A program made the translations under genes and the position numbers. Below are positions 7,087-14,668 of a DNA stretch of 14,959 nt, piece after piece; position 1 is the stretch's first letter, and every line of letters starts with the position of its first letter. The stretch is from positions 1 through 14,959 of the forward strand of contig SFOX01000039.1 of NCBI GenBank assembly GCA_004552305.1. The letters run 5' to 3'. The DNA is from Subdoligranulum variabile (GTDB lineage: Bacteria > Bacillota > Clostridia > Oscillospirales > Ruminococcaceae). The notes under the pieces are model-generated. The model was not told the DNA's origin. It saw nothing but the letters and a program-made list of their open reading frames with translations, and did no database searches.

Positions 7087-9177
7087 ATGGAACTTTTGGC
7101 TGTGCTTTGCGCCGTGGCAGTGCTGTTTTTGCTCTGCGCGGCGCTGACACTGAAACTGCATATCCCGGCCAGCGCCGCCCCCCTTACCGCGCTGGCGTGT
7201 CTGGCGGCGGTGCTGACGCTGGCGGGCATTGCCAACCTGCTGTACCCCGCCATGTGGGTGCTGTATCTGGGCAGTGCGGCGGCGGGAGTGTGGGCGCTGC
7301 GCCCCACCGATGCCGACGGCTGGCGGCACCGCGCCAAGGAGCTGTTTTGCCCCGCCACCGTGCTGTTTTGGGCGGCGGCGCTGGGCTTTGCCGTGTATTT
7401 CAGCATCCGGCAGCCGCTGTGTACCGGCTACGATGAGTTAAGCCTGTGGGCAACGGCGGTAAAAACCACCACGGTCAGCCATACACTGTACACCACCGTG
7501 GAGCTTGGCACCCCGTGGGCAGCCACCCAAAACGCGGGGCTGCCGGTGCTGGGGTATTTCTTCCAGTTTTTGGGCAGCTATGCTGACTGGAAAATTTACC
7601 TTGCCTACGATGTTTTATACTTTGCCGTCTATGCGGCGGTGCTGGGCGCCCTGCCGTGGAAAAGCTGGCGCACGGCGGTGCCTGCGGCGGCGGTGCTGTG
7701 GTTTGTGCCGTACTTTTTTACCACCTACAACCACACGCTGCACCTGTGTACGGTGTATATGTCCTGCTACGGCGATATCCCGGCGGGGCTGGTGTTCGGC
7801 GGCGCGGTGGCGCTGTGGCTGACCCTGCGCGGGCAGGATGCGCCCCGCTGGCCGATTTTTCCGGTGCTGGCGCTGGCTGCCAACATCAAGGCGAACGACT
7901 TTGTGCTGTCGCTGGTGGCGGCGGGGCTTGTGGCGGTGGACGTCTGGCTGTTTGCCGAGGGACCGTTTAAGCGCGGTCTTTTGCGGCGCACCGGCTTTGC
8001 CGTGGGCTGTATGGCAGCGCCGATGGCGGTGTATTATATCTGGAACGTGCGCTACATCAGCTGGGTCGTGGCGCAAAAATCGCTGGAAAGCGGCGTGGGC
8101 GAAACCTCGCAGCCGCTGGCGGCGGTGGTGGTCAACGGCATCCGGATGCTGCTGGGCAAGCCCGTGCCGGACTACTACGCCGCGCGGGAGGAGCAGTTCC
8201 GCACCGCCATGGCGCAGATGGGGCAGCAGTTCTGGACCCCGGCGGGCAAATTGAGTATGATCGGGCAGGGGCGCAACATTGTGGCGCTGATTTTGCTGGT
8301 GTTTGCGGCGGCGATCGTCGTGGCAGGCTCCCGCTTGCTGCGGGCGCGCATTGCCACCATGGGCGTGCTGTCGCTGGTCTGCTTCGGCGGGTACAATCTG
8401 GAGCTGGCGCTCAGCTACGGCTTTATCTTTAAGGCAAGTCAGGCGGCGTCGCTGGTGGATTACAACCGCTACATCTACAGCTATTACATCGGCTGGTTTG
8501 TGCTGGCGCTGGGCTGCCTGCTGGCGGCGCTTCGCACCCAAATAGCCGTGCGGCAGGTGTCCGAGCCGGACGGTCCGACCGCCGTGTTCCTTACCACGCG
8601 CACGGCGCCCAAGTATGAGCTGGCGGGGCAGGGCGTTTTGCTGCTGCTGGCGGCGGGTATGCTGCTGCGCAGCAACCAGCTGATTTTGCCGCAGCTGAGC
8701 GTGCTGGGCTTTTCGGACAGCGAATTTACCGACCGCCGCAACGCCCGGCAGGAGGCAGCGCTGGTCAGCAGTTACTTAAGCGCGGATGACCGGGTATTCT
8801 TTGTGCATCAGGGCGAGGACGGGCAGGATTGGTTCGCCGCCGTGTTTGATTTTTACCCCATTCTGGTGGATTATTCGGGCGATACCGCGGCAATGTTCGG
8901 CGGCGGCGGCACGCTGGGTCTTGCCGAGCTGGACCCCGGCGGCGACACGCTGGAGCACCGCTATTACCACGCCTACACCGCTGAGGAGCTGGCACAGGTC
9001 GTGCGGGACAACGGCTGCACAGTGCTGTATTTACAACATATTGACGATATTTTTGTGAACAGCTACGCCGACCTTTTTACCGACGGCTTGGCGGCGGCGC
9101 AAACGGGCAGCACCCTTTTGTACCGCGTGACCGAGGCGGGCTATGCCCCGGTGGAAATGGAGGTGGCAGGCGCATGA
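7087..9177 (+). CDS. GT-C-like membrane protein A2 (second of a tandem pair)
   Basis: A 696-residue polytopic protein paralogous to the one at 4448-6433. Shared features in order: Asp-Glu in the first external loop (CTGYDELSLWA, 112-122; WDE in A1), VPYFF (207-211) followed by a short external loop with GDIP (229-232; ADLP in A1), a lysine-containing loop (NIKAND, 266-271), DYNRYIYSYYIGW (458-470; GYDRYLTPYYQAW in A1) and the C-terminal domain beginning ADDRVFFVHQGED (566-578). The C-terminal domain ends with a matching LLYRV segment. GGAG at 7075-7078 lies 8 nt before the ATG at 7087, so an in-frame TTG at 7081 is rejected. It starts 12 nt after B1 and overlaps B2 by ATGA. The order and pattern support a GT-C-like role; the donor and acceptor are unknown. 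Confidence 0.75.
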   Translation: MELLAVLCAVAVLFLLCAALTLKLHIPASAAPLTALACLAAVLTLAGIANLLYPAMWVLYLGSAAAGVWALRPTDADGWRHRAKELFCPATVLFWAAALGFAVYFSIRQPLCTGYDELSLWATAVKTTTVSHTLYTTVELGTPWAATQNAGLPVLGYFFQFLGSYADWKIYLAYDVLYFAVYAAVLGALPWKSWRTAVPAAAVLWFVPYFFTTYNHTLHLCTVYMSCYGDIPAGLVFGGAVALWLTLRGQDAPRWPIFPVLALAANIKANDFVLSLVAAGLVAVDVWLFAEGPFKRGLLRRTGFAVGCMAAPMAVYYIWNVRYISWVVAQKSLESGVGETSQPLAAVVVNGIRMLLGKPVPDYYAAREEQFRTAMAQMGQQFWTPAGKLSMIGQGRNIVALILLVFAAAIVVAGSRLLRARIATMGVLSLVCFGGYNLELALSYGFIFKASQAASLVDYNRYIYSYYIGWFVLALGCLLAALRTQIAVRQVSEPDGPTAVFLTTRTAPKYELAGQGVLLLLAAGMLLRSNQLILPQLSVLGFSDSEFTDRRNARQEAALVSSYLSADDRVFFVHQGEDGQDWFAAVFDFYPILVDYSGDTAAMFGGGGTLGLAELDPGGDTLEHRYYHAYTAEELAQVVRDNGCTVLYLQHIDDIFVNSYADLFTDGLAAAQTGSTLLYRVTEAGYAPVEMEVAGA

Positions 9178-9833
9178 GCAAGCTGAAGTGTTGGTTTTCG
9201 CGCCGCGGTGCGCTGCCGCTGACCTGTTATCTGGCGGCGGGGTTGCTGTGGCTGGCGTCGGCGCTGGTGTTCTGTGCGCAGGACGCGCTGGCGTATGCCC
9301 GGGGGAGCTTGAGCGAACGCACGATGAACGTGACCGACTGGCAGCTGGTTGCGCTGGACGTTACAGCGCAGCAGCCCGGCAGCATCACGCTGTGTACCCA
9401 AAACAACGACCCCCAGCTGCTTTGGGACGGCGTGCAGGGGGCTGTGCGCACCGTCACCTACACGGTGGAAATGGACGACCTTGCCCGCGAGGTCTGCCTG
9501 TATTACACGACCCGCCCCGGCGAGGATTACAGCGCCGACCGCCGTGTGTTTGCCACCGATCTGGGCGGGGGGCGCTACCTGTTTCAGCTGCCCCGCACCA
9601 CGCTGCACGCTTTGCGCATCGACCCCTGCAGCCCGGTGGAGGGGTATAACGTGACGATGACCTTTACCCCCGGCGAGATCGTGCTGAACGCGCCGGACAC
9701 GCTGCCCTCGGGGCTGGCGTACTTGGTACCCAGCTGGTACCAGCTGTTTTGCCTGGTACTGTACCCGGGGCTGCTGGCCGCCGCCCTCAGCTGGCTGTGC
9801 GCCGTGGCAAAACGAATTTTCGGCAAACCGTAA
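9174..9833 (+). CDS. Small membrane-anchored partner protein B2
   Basis: A 219-residue paralogue of B1. Hydrophobic segments at about 14-35 and 186-211 flank a domain with NDPQLLW (78-84), LYYTTRPGEDY (109-119) and GGRY (132-135), each matching a motif at the same relative place in B1. Overall identity is low, so the duplication is old or the domains have diverged to bind different ligands. The ATG overlaps the TGA of A2; GGAGG at 9159-9163 supports the start. It is the last gene of the operon, and TAA is followed at once by a strong terminator. No known domain is recognised. Confidence 0.75.
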   Translation: MSKLKCWFSRRGALPLTCYLAAGLLWLASALVFCAQDALAYARGSLSERTMNVTDWQLVALDVTAQQPGSITLCTQNNDPQLLWDGVQGAVRTVTYTVEMDDLAREVCLYYTTRPGEDYSADRRVFATDLGGGRYLFQLPRTTLHALRIDPCSPVEGYNVTMTFTPGEIVLNAPDTLPSGLAYLVPSWYQLFCLVLYPGLLAAALSWLCAVAKRIFGKP

Positions 9834-9834
9834 T

Positions 9835-9870
9835 AAACGCCCCTCCGATGCAACATCGGAGGGGCGTTTT
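9835..9870 (+). terminator. Strong hairpin terminator of the six-gene operon
   Basis: A perfect 16-bp stem (9835-9850 with 9854-9869) has the loop CAA and ends in TTTT, starting 1 nt after the B2 stop codon. The A-rich left side means it may also work, more weakly, for minus-strand transcripts. Confidence 0.92.
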
Positions 9871-9880
9871 GGGTGGTAGG

Positions 9881-9933
9881 GCTTCCCCAGTGGGGCAATA
9901 AAATAAAAATGTGTCCGCTTGCGCGGACACACC
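9881..9933 (-). repeat. 53-bp block, inverted copy of 14668-14720
   Basis: Read on the minus strand, this block is identical to 14668-14720 except for one base in the GGGAAGC end. It contains the whole terminator hairpin, its T tract and about 20 bp beyond. The two copies face each other 4.7 kb apart. Confidence 0.93.
9901..9930 (-). terminator. Terminator of the aminopeptidase-acyltransferase operon
   Basis: On the minus strand: GTGTCCGC, loop GCAA, GCGGACAC, then ATTTTTATTT. It lies about 50 nt beyond the acyltransferase stop. The hairpin and T tract are identical to those after the MATE gene. Confidence 0.88.
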
Positions 9934-9935
9934 GA

Positions 9936-9970
9936 ATCTAAACTCTGAACTCTTAACTTTATACTCTGAA
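9936..9970 (-). repeat. Heptamer array before the minus-strand terminator
   Basis: Read on the minus strand, five successive 7-bp units occur: TTCAGAG, TATAAAG, TTAAGAG, TTCAGAG, TTTAGAT. Three of the five contain a stop codon. It occupies the space between the acyltransferase stop and the terminator. Confidence 0.75.
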
Positions 9971-9978
9971 CGCTGCGT

Positions 9979-10980
9979 TTACGCAGCGTTTTTCGCTTTC
10001 CCGGGGTACTTGACCATCCACGGGAAAAACCGATTCACGGGGATGACAATGCACACGCAGACCAGCACGGCGGTAAACAGCCGGTACAGAACCGCCGCCA
10101 TACCCGCGGGCTGCAGCGGGGCAAACCCGGCGCTCTGCCACAAAAAGGCGGGCACGATCTCGGCAATTTCCTCACAACAGCAAAATATTACGGTGCTGCG
10201 CCCTAATTTGGCAAGCAAGGCAATGTTTTGCAGCGCACGAGCGGTCGTATACAGCAGGCAAATCAGCGAGAGCGTGGTCACAAACTGCTGGACATACAGC
10301 CCCGCCAACGGCAGGGGACGACCCAGCAGCCGCTGCGGCAGCCCGCCCGCAAACAGCAGCGTCAGCGCCGCCCACGCGCAGCCCGCCCCCAAGGCGGCAT
10401 ACCGCACCGGCTTGGGCAGCGCCGCGCCGTGGTGCGCCAAAAAATCCCCCAGCGCATAGTAGACAAGATACCGCGCCGCCATATCCACACCCCACGGCAG
10501 GGTAGGGGCTTCGTGCAGAAATTTCACCGCGCAGCTTACGGCAAAGCAGAGTGCCAGAACGCCGCCGGGGCTGCGGATCGCCCGGGAAATGCCGTAATAA
10601 TACAGCGACATCACAAACAGGCAGGGCAAAAACCAAAAGGTGATGCTGCAGCAGTAGTCGCGGCTGCCGTACAAAAACCGCAGGGCGTAGTCCGCCGCGT
10701 TGACCTGCGTCAGGCAGGCACGCACCGCCAGCGTCAGCACCGCAAAGGTCGTGTAGGGCCAGAAAATCGCCGTGAATTTATCCCGCGCAAACTGCCCAAA
10801 GCTGGTTGCGCGGCGCGATGCCGTGTAGCCGGAGCAGAAGAAGAACGCGCCGTTGACATAGGCAAACAGCGCCTGATAATGATCCCCCGCGTTGCTGTGG
10901 TCGCAGTACACCGCCAGAATGCACAGCAGCTTCATCACGTCCAGCCAGCTCAGGCGGCGGGTTTGTGCAGCAGCTTGCAT
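9979..10980 (-). CDS. Acyltransferase family 3 membrane protein
   Basis: A 333-residue polytopic protein. The N-terminus RLSWLDVMKLLCILAVYCDHS (from residue 9) has the Asp14-Lys17 pair and His28 expected of acyltransferase-3 / OafA-type enzymes, and AFFFCSGY (45-52) matches the conserved F-x-SGY segment. About ten hydrophobic segments follow. Such proteins O-acetylate surface polysaccharides, peptidoglycan or small molecules. The ATG at 10980 follows the aminopeptidase TGA after one base and is preferred; a TTG start at 11007 would overlap that gene and has no clear ribosome binding site. The acceptor is unknown. It could modify the polymer of the neighbouring glycan operon, but it is on the opposite strand. 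Confidence 0.85.
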   Translation of the reverse strand: MQAAAQTRRLSWLDVMKLLCILAVYCDHSNAGDHYQALFAYVNGAFFFCSGYTASRRATSFGQFARDKFTAIFWPYTTFAVLTLAVRACLTQVNAADYALRFLYGSRDYCCSITFWFLPCLFVMSLYYYGISRAIRSPGGVLALCFAVSCAVKFLHEAPTLPWGVDMAARYLVYYALGDFLAHHGAALPKPVRYAALGAGCAWAALTLLFAGGLPQRLLGRPLPLAGLYVQQFVTTLSLICLLYTTARALQNIALLAKLGRSTVIFCCCEEIAEIVPAFLWQSAGFAPLQPAGMAAVLYRLFTAVLVCVCIVIPVNRFFPWMVKYPGKAKNAA

Positions 10981-10981
10981 A

Positions 10982-12217
10982 TCAGAACGCCCACTCGCCG
11001 CCGTCAAAGATCAGCACCTCGCGCCCGTCCTTGGTCAGACCGGTGATGCGGGTGTCGGGCGCGCCGATCATAACATCCTCGTGGATGGCGGAGTCGTTCA
11101 GACCCTTTTCCAGCAGCTGGGCGCGGGTCTGGGCGCTGCCGTTCCTGATGTTGGTGGGGTAGCCCGCACCAAAGGCGATGTGGCAGGCGGCGTTTTCGTC
11201 AAACAGGGTGTTGAAGAACAGCACGCCGCTTTGGTTGATGGGGCTGGAGGCAGGCACAAAGGCAATTTCGCCGATGCGATTGGCGTTTTCGTCGGTGGAA
11301 AGCAGCTCCGCCAGCAGGGCGGCGTTTTCCTCGGCACCCTGCTCAATGACCTTGCCGTCCTTAAAGGTGACGTGCCAGCCCTTGATCAGCTGCCCGTTGT
11401 AGACATAGGGCTTGGTGCCGTAGACCGTGCCGTTGACGCGGTCGCGGTGGGGTGCGCAGAAAACCTCCTCGGTGGGGACGTTGGCAATAAACTCAAACCC
11501 GCGGTCGGTCTTGCTGGAGGCACCCTCCCACACGGCGTCGTCCGCCAGACCGATGGTCAAATCGGTGCCGTTGGCGCTCTGCAGATGCACGCTGTCGAGC
11601 TGCCACTCGTTCAGGCGGTCGCGGCGGGCGGACATCTTGGCAACGTGCTGCTGCCACTCGCCCACGGGGTCGCCGCCGGTGACGCGGCAGACCTCAAAGA
11701 TGACCTGCCACAGCTTTTCCACCGCCTCGTCCTGCGGCAGGTCGGGGAACACCTTGGCAGCCCAGCCGGGGGCAGGCACCGCCGCCACGCACCACTGCAC
11801 GCGGTCGTTCATCGTGTACTCCTGCCAGGGCTTCATAAAGGTGCGGCGCGCCAGATTGACGCGGTTGATCTTGCCGGCATCCAGCCCTGCCAGCGCCTCG
11901 GGGTCGGCGGCGTGGATCGCCAGCGTGCAGCAGCCGTCCGGGTCCTCGGCGTAGTCGAGGTAGCTGCGCAGCTCGTAGGGCTTCAGCTCGCAGAGGTCCT
12001 GCTCCTGCGCAAGCTCCATCTGCAGGCGGGTCAGCTGCTCGTCCTCCCAGCGGACGACGACGTTTTTGGCACCCGCCTCATAGGCAGAGCGCACGCAGGC
12101 GTGGGCAAAATCCGGCATGGTGACGGGGCAGCGCAAAATCATCGTCTGGCGTGGGCGGACGTGTACGCCCACCTTGACGATGAAATCGGCATAAAGCTGC
12201 AAAAATTTCTGGTTCAT
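10982..12217 (-). CDS. M29-family metallo-aminopeptidase (AmpS/PepS/AmpT-like)
   Basis: A 411-residue cytosolic protein, close to the usual length of M29 thermophilic-type aminopeptidases, which remove N-terminal residues using two metal ions. The metal-binding residues are in place: Glu250/251 in NVPTEEVF (247-253), Glu317 in RIGEIAF (314-320), His346 in ACHIAFGAGY (344-353), and His379 and Asp381 in AIHEDVMIG (377-385). The ATG at 12217 has GGAG (12226-12229) 8 nt upstream. An in-frame start at 12385 is rejected because the extra 56 residues would be translated from the MITE-like element. The acyltransferase gene follows after one base, so the two are probably co-translated, although no functional link is evident. 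Confidence 0.93.
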   Translation of the reverse strand: MNQKFLQLYADFIVKVGVHVRPRQTMILRCPVTMPDFAHACVRSAYEAGAKNVVVRWEDEQLTRLQMELAQEQDLCELKPYELRSYLDYAEDPDGCCTLAIHAADPEALAGLDAGKINRVNLARRTFMKPWQEYTMNDRVQWCVAAVPAPGWAAKVFPDLPQDEAVEKLWQVIFEVCRVTGGDPVGEWQQHVAKMSARRDRLNEWQLDSVHLQSANGTDLTIGLADDAVWEGASSKTDRGFEFIANVPTEEVFCAPHRDRVNGTVYGTKPYVYNGQLIKGWHVTFKDGKVIEQGAEENAALLAELLSTDENANRIGEIAFVPASSPINQSGVLFFNTLFDENAACHIAFGAGYPTNIRNGSAQTRAQLLEKGLNDSAIHEDVMIGAPDTRITGLTKDGREVLIFDGGEWAF

Positions 12218-12237
12218 GGTTGGTTCTCCTTTTGATA

Positions 12238-12361
12238 GGTAATACCGCATAATTCTAAGTGCCGATACGGCGAGCGAGGTGCGGCAGCTGCTAAGCCAAA
12301 AGCGCAGGCAATACTTTGTGTATTGGCGAGCATTTTGGCGCGGGAATTGTGCGGTGTTGCC
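12238..12361. mobile_element. 124-bp MITE-like element with terminal inverted repeats
   Basis: The ends are GGTAATACCGCATAATTC (12238-12255) and GAATTGTGCGGTGTTGCC (12344-12361), which pair over 18 bp with three transition mismatches. Inside, GCCAAAA/TTTTGGC encloses CAATAC/GTATTG, and GCCG/CGGC forms a smaller hairpin. There is no open frame and no clear target-site duplication. A shorter relative is at 1625-1672. It lies in the gap between two divergent genes, within the likely leader of the aminopeptidase gene. Confidence 0.75.
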
Positions 12362-12376
12362 GATGGTTTTGTTACC

Positions 12377-12382
12377 AGTATA
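12377..12382 (-). promoter_or_regulatory. Possible -10 box of the aminopeptidase operon
   Basis: TATACT is read on the minus strand, upstream of the MITE-like element. No good -35 box is seen at the right spacing, so this is tentative. If used, the transcript would begin about 150 nt before the ATG and would contain the whole element. Confidence 0.4.
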
Positions 12383-12420
12383 CACGATTTTTTCCGTTTG
12401 CGGTAGGGGTTTGCTTGCTT

Positions 12421-12448
12421 TTGTCAGGATTTTTTGCTAAGATATAAA
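12421..12448 (+). promoter_or_regulatory. Promoter of the VTT-protein / MATE genes
   Basis: TTGTCA (12421-12426) and TATAAA (12443-12448) are separated by 16 bp. The ribosome binding site and ATG follow within 31 bp. Confidence 0.7.
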
Positions 12449-12478
12449 ATAGCGATACTGTGCCAAAGAGGATTTACT

Positions 12479-13207
12479 ATGAACGAAGAACTTACCCAAC
12501 GCGAAAAATTCTGGCTGCGGCTGGCGCTGGTCGCCGTGTTCACCGTGACCGCCGGGCTGATCATAGAAACCTTCCGTCTGCTGTTGCCGGGGCTGTGGAC
12601 GGCGTTTTCCTCCGGCGATGAGGCGGCGCTCAGTGCCTACCTTGCCGGGCAGGGGCGGCTGCGCAGCTACCTGACGCTGTGGTTTTTGAGCTTTGTGCAG
12701 GTGGTTTCGCTGGTCATCCCCGCGATGCCGGTGCAGCTGGCGGCGGGGCTTGCCTACGGTCCGTGGAAGGGCTTTGTGACCAGCTTTTCGGCGTCGGCGC
12801 TGGCGAACTTTGCCGTGTATATGCTGGCGCGGCGGCTTTCCCGCGTGATTTTGCGGCTGGCGGCGGGGCATCCCAAGCTGGCGGCGCGGCTGAACAGCAT
12901 CCGCAACAGCCGCGACCCGTGGTTTTACACGATTCTGGCGTTTATCACGCCGGGGCTGCCCAACGGGCTGATCCCCTACGCCGCCGCCAACGCCGGGATG
13001 CGCCCCGCGCATTTTGCGGCTGCCATTCTGCTGGCGCTGCCGGTACCCACCCTGCTGACCTGTCTGGCGGGCAGCTTTTTGCTGACGGGGGACTGGCACC
13101 TCACGGTGCTGATCGAAGCCGGGCTGTTTACCTGTGTGGGGCTGCTGTTTTACAAGCGCAGCGCGGTGATCGCATGGGCCAGACGCACACTGAAAAAGAA
13201 CGGGTAG
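12479..13207 (+). CDS. VTT/DedA-like (TVP38/TMEM64) membrane protein
   Basis: A 242-residue inner-membrane protein. Hydrophobic segments lie near 14-38, 64-82, 84-117, 148-172 and 178-232. VIPAMPVQLAAGLAYGPWKG (79-98) and ITPGLPNGLIPYAAAN (156-171) are the two re-entrant-loop motifs of the VTT (SNARE-associated Golgi) domain; the family includes DedA, TVP38 and YdjX/YdjZ. Members of this superfamily are implicated in flipping phospholipids or undecaprenyl phosphate and in proton-coupled membrane homeostasis; which applies here is unknown. The ATG at 12479 has GAGG 7 nt upstream; an in-frame upstream start at 12434 falls in the promoter. The MATE gene follows 60 nt downstream on the same strand, with no clear terminator between. 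Confidence 0.87.
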   Translation: MNEELTQREKFWLRLALVAVFTVTAGLIIETFRLLLPGLWTAFSSGDEAALSAYLAGQGRLRSYLTLWFLSFVQVVSLVIPAMPVQLAAGLAYGPWKGFVTSFSASALANFAVYMLARRLSRVILRLAAGHPKLAARLNSIRNSRDPWFYTILAFITPGLPNGLIPYAAANAGMRPAHFAAAILLALPVPTLLTCLAGSFLLTGDWHLTVLIEAGLFTCVGLLFYKRSAVIAWARRTLKKNG

Positions 13208-13212
13208 TTTTT

Positions 13213-13238
13213 GGGGGGGGGAGGGGGAGCCTGCCCCC
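13213..13238. repeat. G9 tract and GGGGG/CCCCC hairpin between two genes
   Basis: Nine G residues (13213-13221) are followed by A and five more G, which can pair with CCCCC at 13234-13238 across a 6-nt loop. No T tract follows, so it is not a typical terminator. It lies 18 nt before the GGAG of the MATE gene. Confidence 0.6.
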
Positions 13239-13267
13239 TGCATGATAAAGAAGAAGGAGAATTTGCA

Positions 13268-14641
13268 ATGACTGCTGCAAAAACAAGAGATATGGGGTCC
13301 GGCAGCGTTCCGAAGCTGCTGCTGCAGCTGGCGCTGCCCGCCGTGGTGGCACAGGTGGTAAACCTGCTGTACAACATTGTGGACCGCATTTACATCGGGC
13401 ATATGGCGGAGATAGGCGCCGCCGCGCTGACCGGCGTGGGGCTGTTTACCCCCATCCTGATGCTGCTGACCGCCTTTGCCATGCTGTGCGGTGCGGGCGG
13501 TGCGCCCCGCGCTGCCATTGCCATGGGACGCGGTGACAACGACGCTGCCGAACAAATTATGGCGAACTGCTTTACGCTGCTGCTGATTCTGGCTGCCGCG
13601 CTGACCGCCGTGTTTTACTTTGCCGCGCCCAGCCTGCTGGTGATGTTCGGTGCCAGCGCCAACACCCTGCCCTTTGCGCTGGACTACGCGCGCATCTACA
13701 TTTTGGGCAGCGTATTTGTGCTGGTGGTGCTGGGGATGAACCCCTTTGTGACCACGCAGGGCTTTGCTGCGTTCAGTATGCTGACGACGGTCATCGGCGC
13801 GGTGTGCAACATTATTCTGGACCCTATCTTTATCTTTGTGCTGGATATGGGCGTGCGCGGCGCCGCCACCGCCACCGTGCTGAGCCAAGCCGTGGGCGCG
13901 GTGTGGGTGCTGAAATTTTTAACGGGCAAGCGCACAAAATTAAAGCTGCGCGCCCAAAATATGCCGCTGCGCAGCAAGGTGCTGCTGCCCTGCCTTGCCT
14001 TGGGTGTTTCGACCTTTGTTATGATCTCGACCGAGAGCATTTTGTCCATCAGCTTTAACGCCAGTCTGGCGCGCTACGGCGGCGACTTGGCGGTGGGCGC
14101 TATGACCATTCTGACCAGCGTTACGCAGCTGCTGAATATGCCGCTGCAGGGCATCTGCCAGGGCGGTCAGCCGCTGATGAGCTTCAACTTTGGCGCAGGC
14201 AAGCCCGACCGCGTCAAAAAGGCGTTTTACCTGCAATTCGGCTGCTGCGTGGGGCTGTCCGCCGTGTTTTGGGCAATCAGTATGCTGGCACCGCAGGTCT
14301 TTGCGGGCATCTTTACCACCGATGCCGAGCTGGTCCACTACACCGCGTGGGCGATGCGCATTTATATGGCGGGCATTTTCTCCTGCGGGTTCCAAGGCTG
14401 CTGCCAGCAGAGCTTTGTGGCGCTGGGACAGGCGAAGATCAGCCTGTTTATGGCGTGCCTGCGCAAGCTGATTTTGCTGATCCCGCTGATTTTCATCCTG
14501 CCGATTTTTATCCCCAACCAGGTGTTTGCGGTGTTCCTTGCCGAGCCGATCAGCGATATTCTGGCAGCGCTGGTCACCAGCATTGCGTTCTTTACCCGCT
14601 TTAACAAAATTCTGGCGGCCGACGCCGGCGCGCAGAGTTGA
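13268..14641 (+). CDS. MATE-family efflux transporter
   Basis: A 457-residue protein with about twelve hydrophobic segments, the normal length and topology for MATE exporters, which expel drugs, dyes or metabolites in exchange for Na+ or H+. LALPAVVAQVVNLLYNIVDR (21-40) followed by IYIGHM (41-46) is the typical first-helix signature of the MepA/DinF-like branch. The repeat-related region with FNFGAGKPDRVKKA sits at the start of the second half, as expected for the two-fold pseudosymmetric structure. The ATG at 13268 has GGAG (13256-13259) 8 nt upstream; an in-frame start at 13211 reads through the G-rich tract and is rejected. The stop codon lies inside the first unit of a heptamer array. The substrate cannot be predicted. 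Confidence 0.93.
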   Translation: MTAAKTRDMGSGSVPKLLLQLALPAVVAQVVNLLYNIVDRIYIGHMAEIGAAALTGVGLFTPILMLLTAFAMLCGAGGAPRAAIAMGRGDNDAAEQIMANCFTLLLILAAALTAVFYFAAPSLLVMFGASANTLPFALDYARIYILGSVFVLVVLGMNPFVTTQGFAAFSMLTTVIGAVCNIILDPIFIFVLDMGVRGAATATVLSQAVGAVWVLKFLTGKRTKLKLRAQNMPLRSKVLLPCLALGVSTFVMISTESILSISFNASLARYGGDLAVGAMTILTSVTQLLNMPLQGICQGGQPLMSFNFGAGKPDRVKKAFYLQFGCCVGLSAVFWAISMLAPQVFAGIFTTDAELVHYTAWAMRIYMAGIFSCGFQGCCQQSFVALGQAKISLFMACLRKLILLIPLIFILPIFIPNQVFAVFLAEPISDILAALVTSIAFFTRFNKILAADAGAQS

Positions 14642-14668
14642 GAGTGCAGAGTTTAGAGTTGAGAGTTG
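14634..14668 (+). repeat. Heptamer array overlapping the MATE stop codon
   Basis: Five 7-bp units occur in a row: AGAGTTG, AGAGTGC, AGAGTTT, AGAGTTG, AGAGTTG. The first overlaps the gene's last codons, and its TGA is the stop codon. The array leads directly into the terminator. Confidence 0.85.

Noticed and set aside
10981..11007. TTG start for the acyltransferase
   Set aside because: It would overlap the aminopeptidase by 26 bases and lacks a clear ribosome binding site; the ATG one base after the TGA fits coupling.
10892..12235. Long plus-strand open frame (447 codons) opposite the aminopeptidase
   Set aside because: The minus strand encodes a complete M29 aminopeptidase with all metal ligands and a good ribosome binding site; the plus-strand product matches nothing I recognise.
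12230..12370. Target-site duplication around the MITE-like element
   Set aside because: Flanks read GATA and GATG; too short and imperfect to claim a duplication.
12217..12385. N-terminal extension of the aminopeptidase from an upstream in-frame start
   Set aside because: The extension would be translated from the MITE-like element; the ATG at 12217 has a well-placed GGAG and begins at the usual M29 N-terminus.
12437..13888. Long minus-strand open frame (483 codons) opposite the VTT and MATE genes
   Set aside because: Its translation is rich in Gln, His, Arg and Gly with no recognisable domain. It spans two well-supported genes and their intergenic gap, and is an effect of GC-rich third positions.
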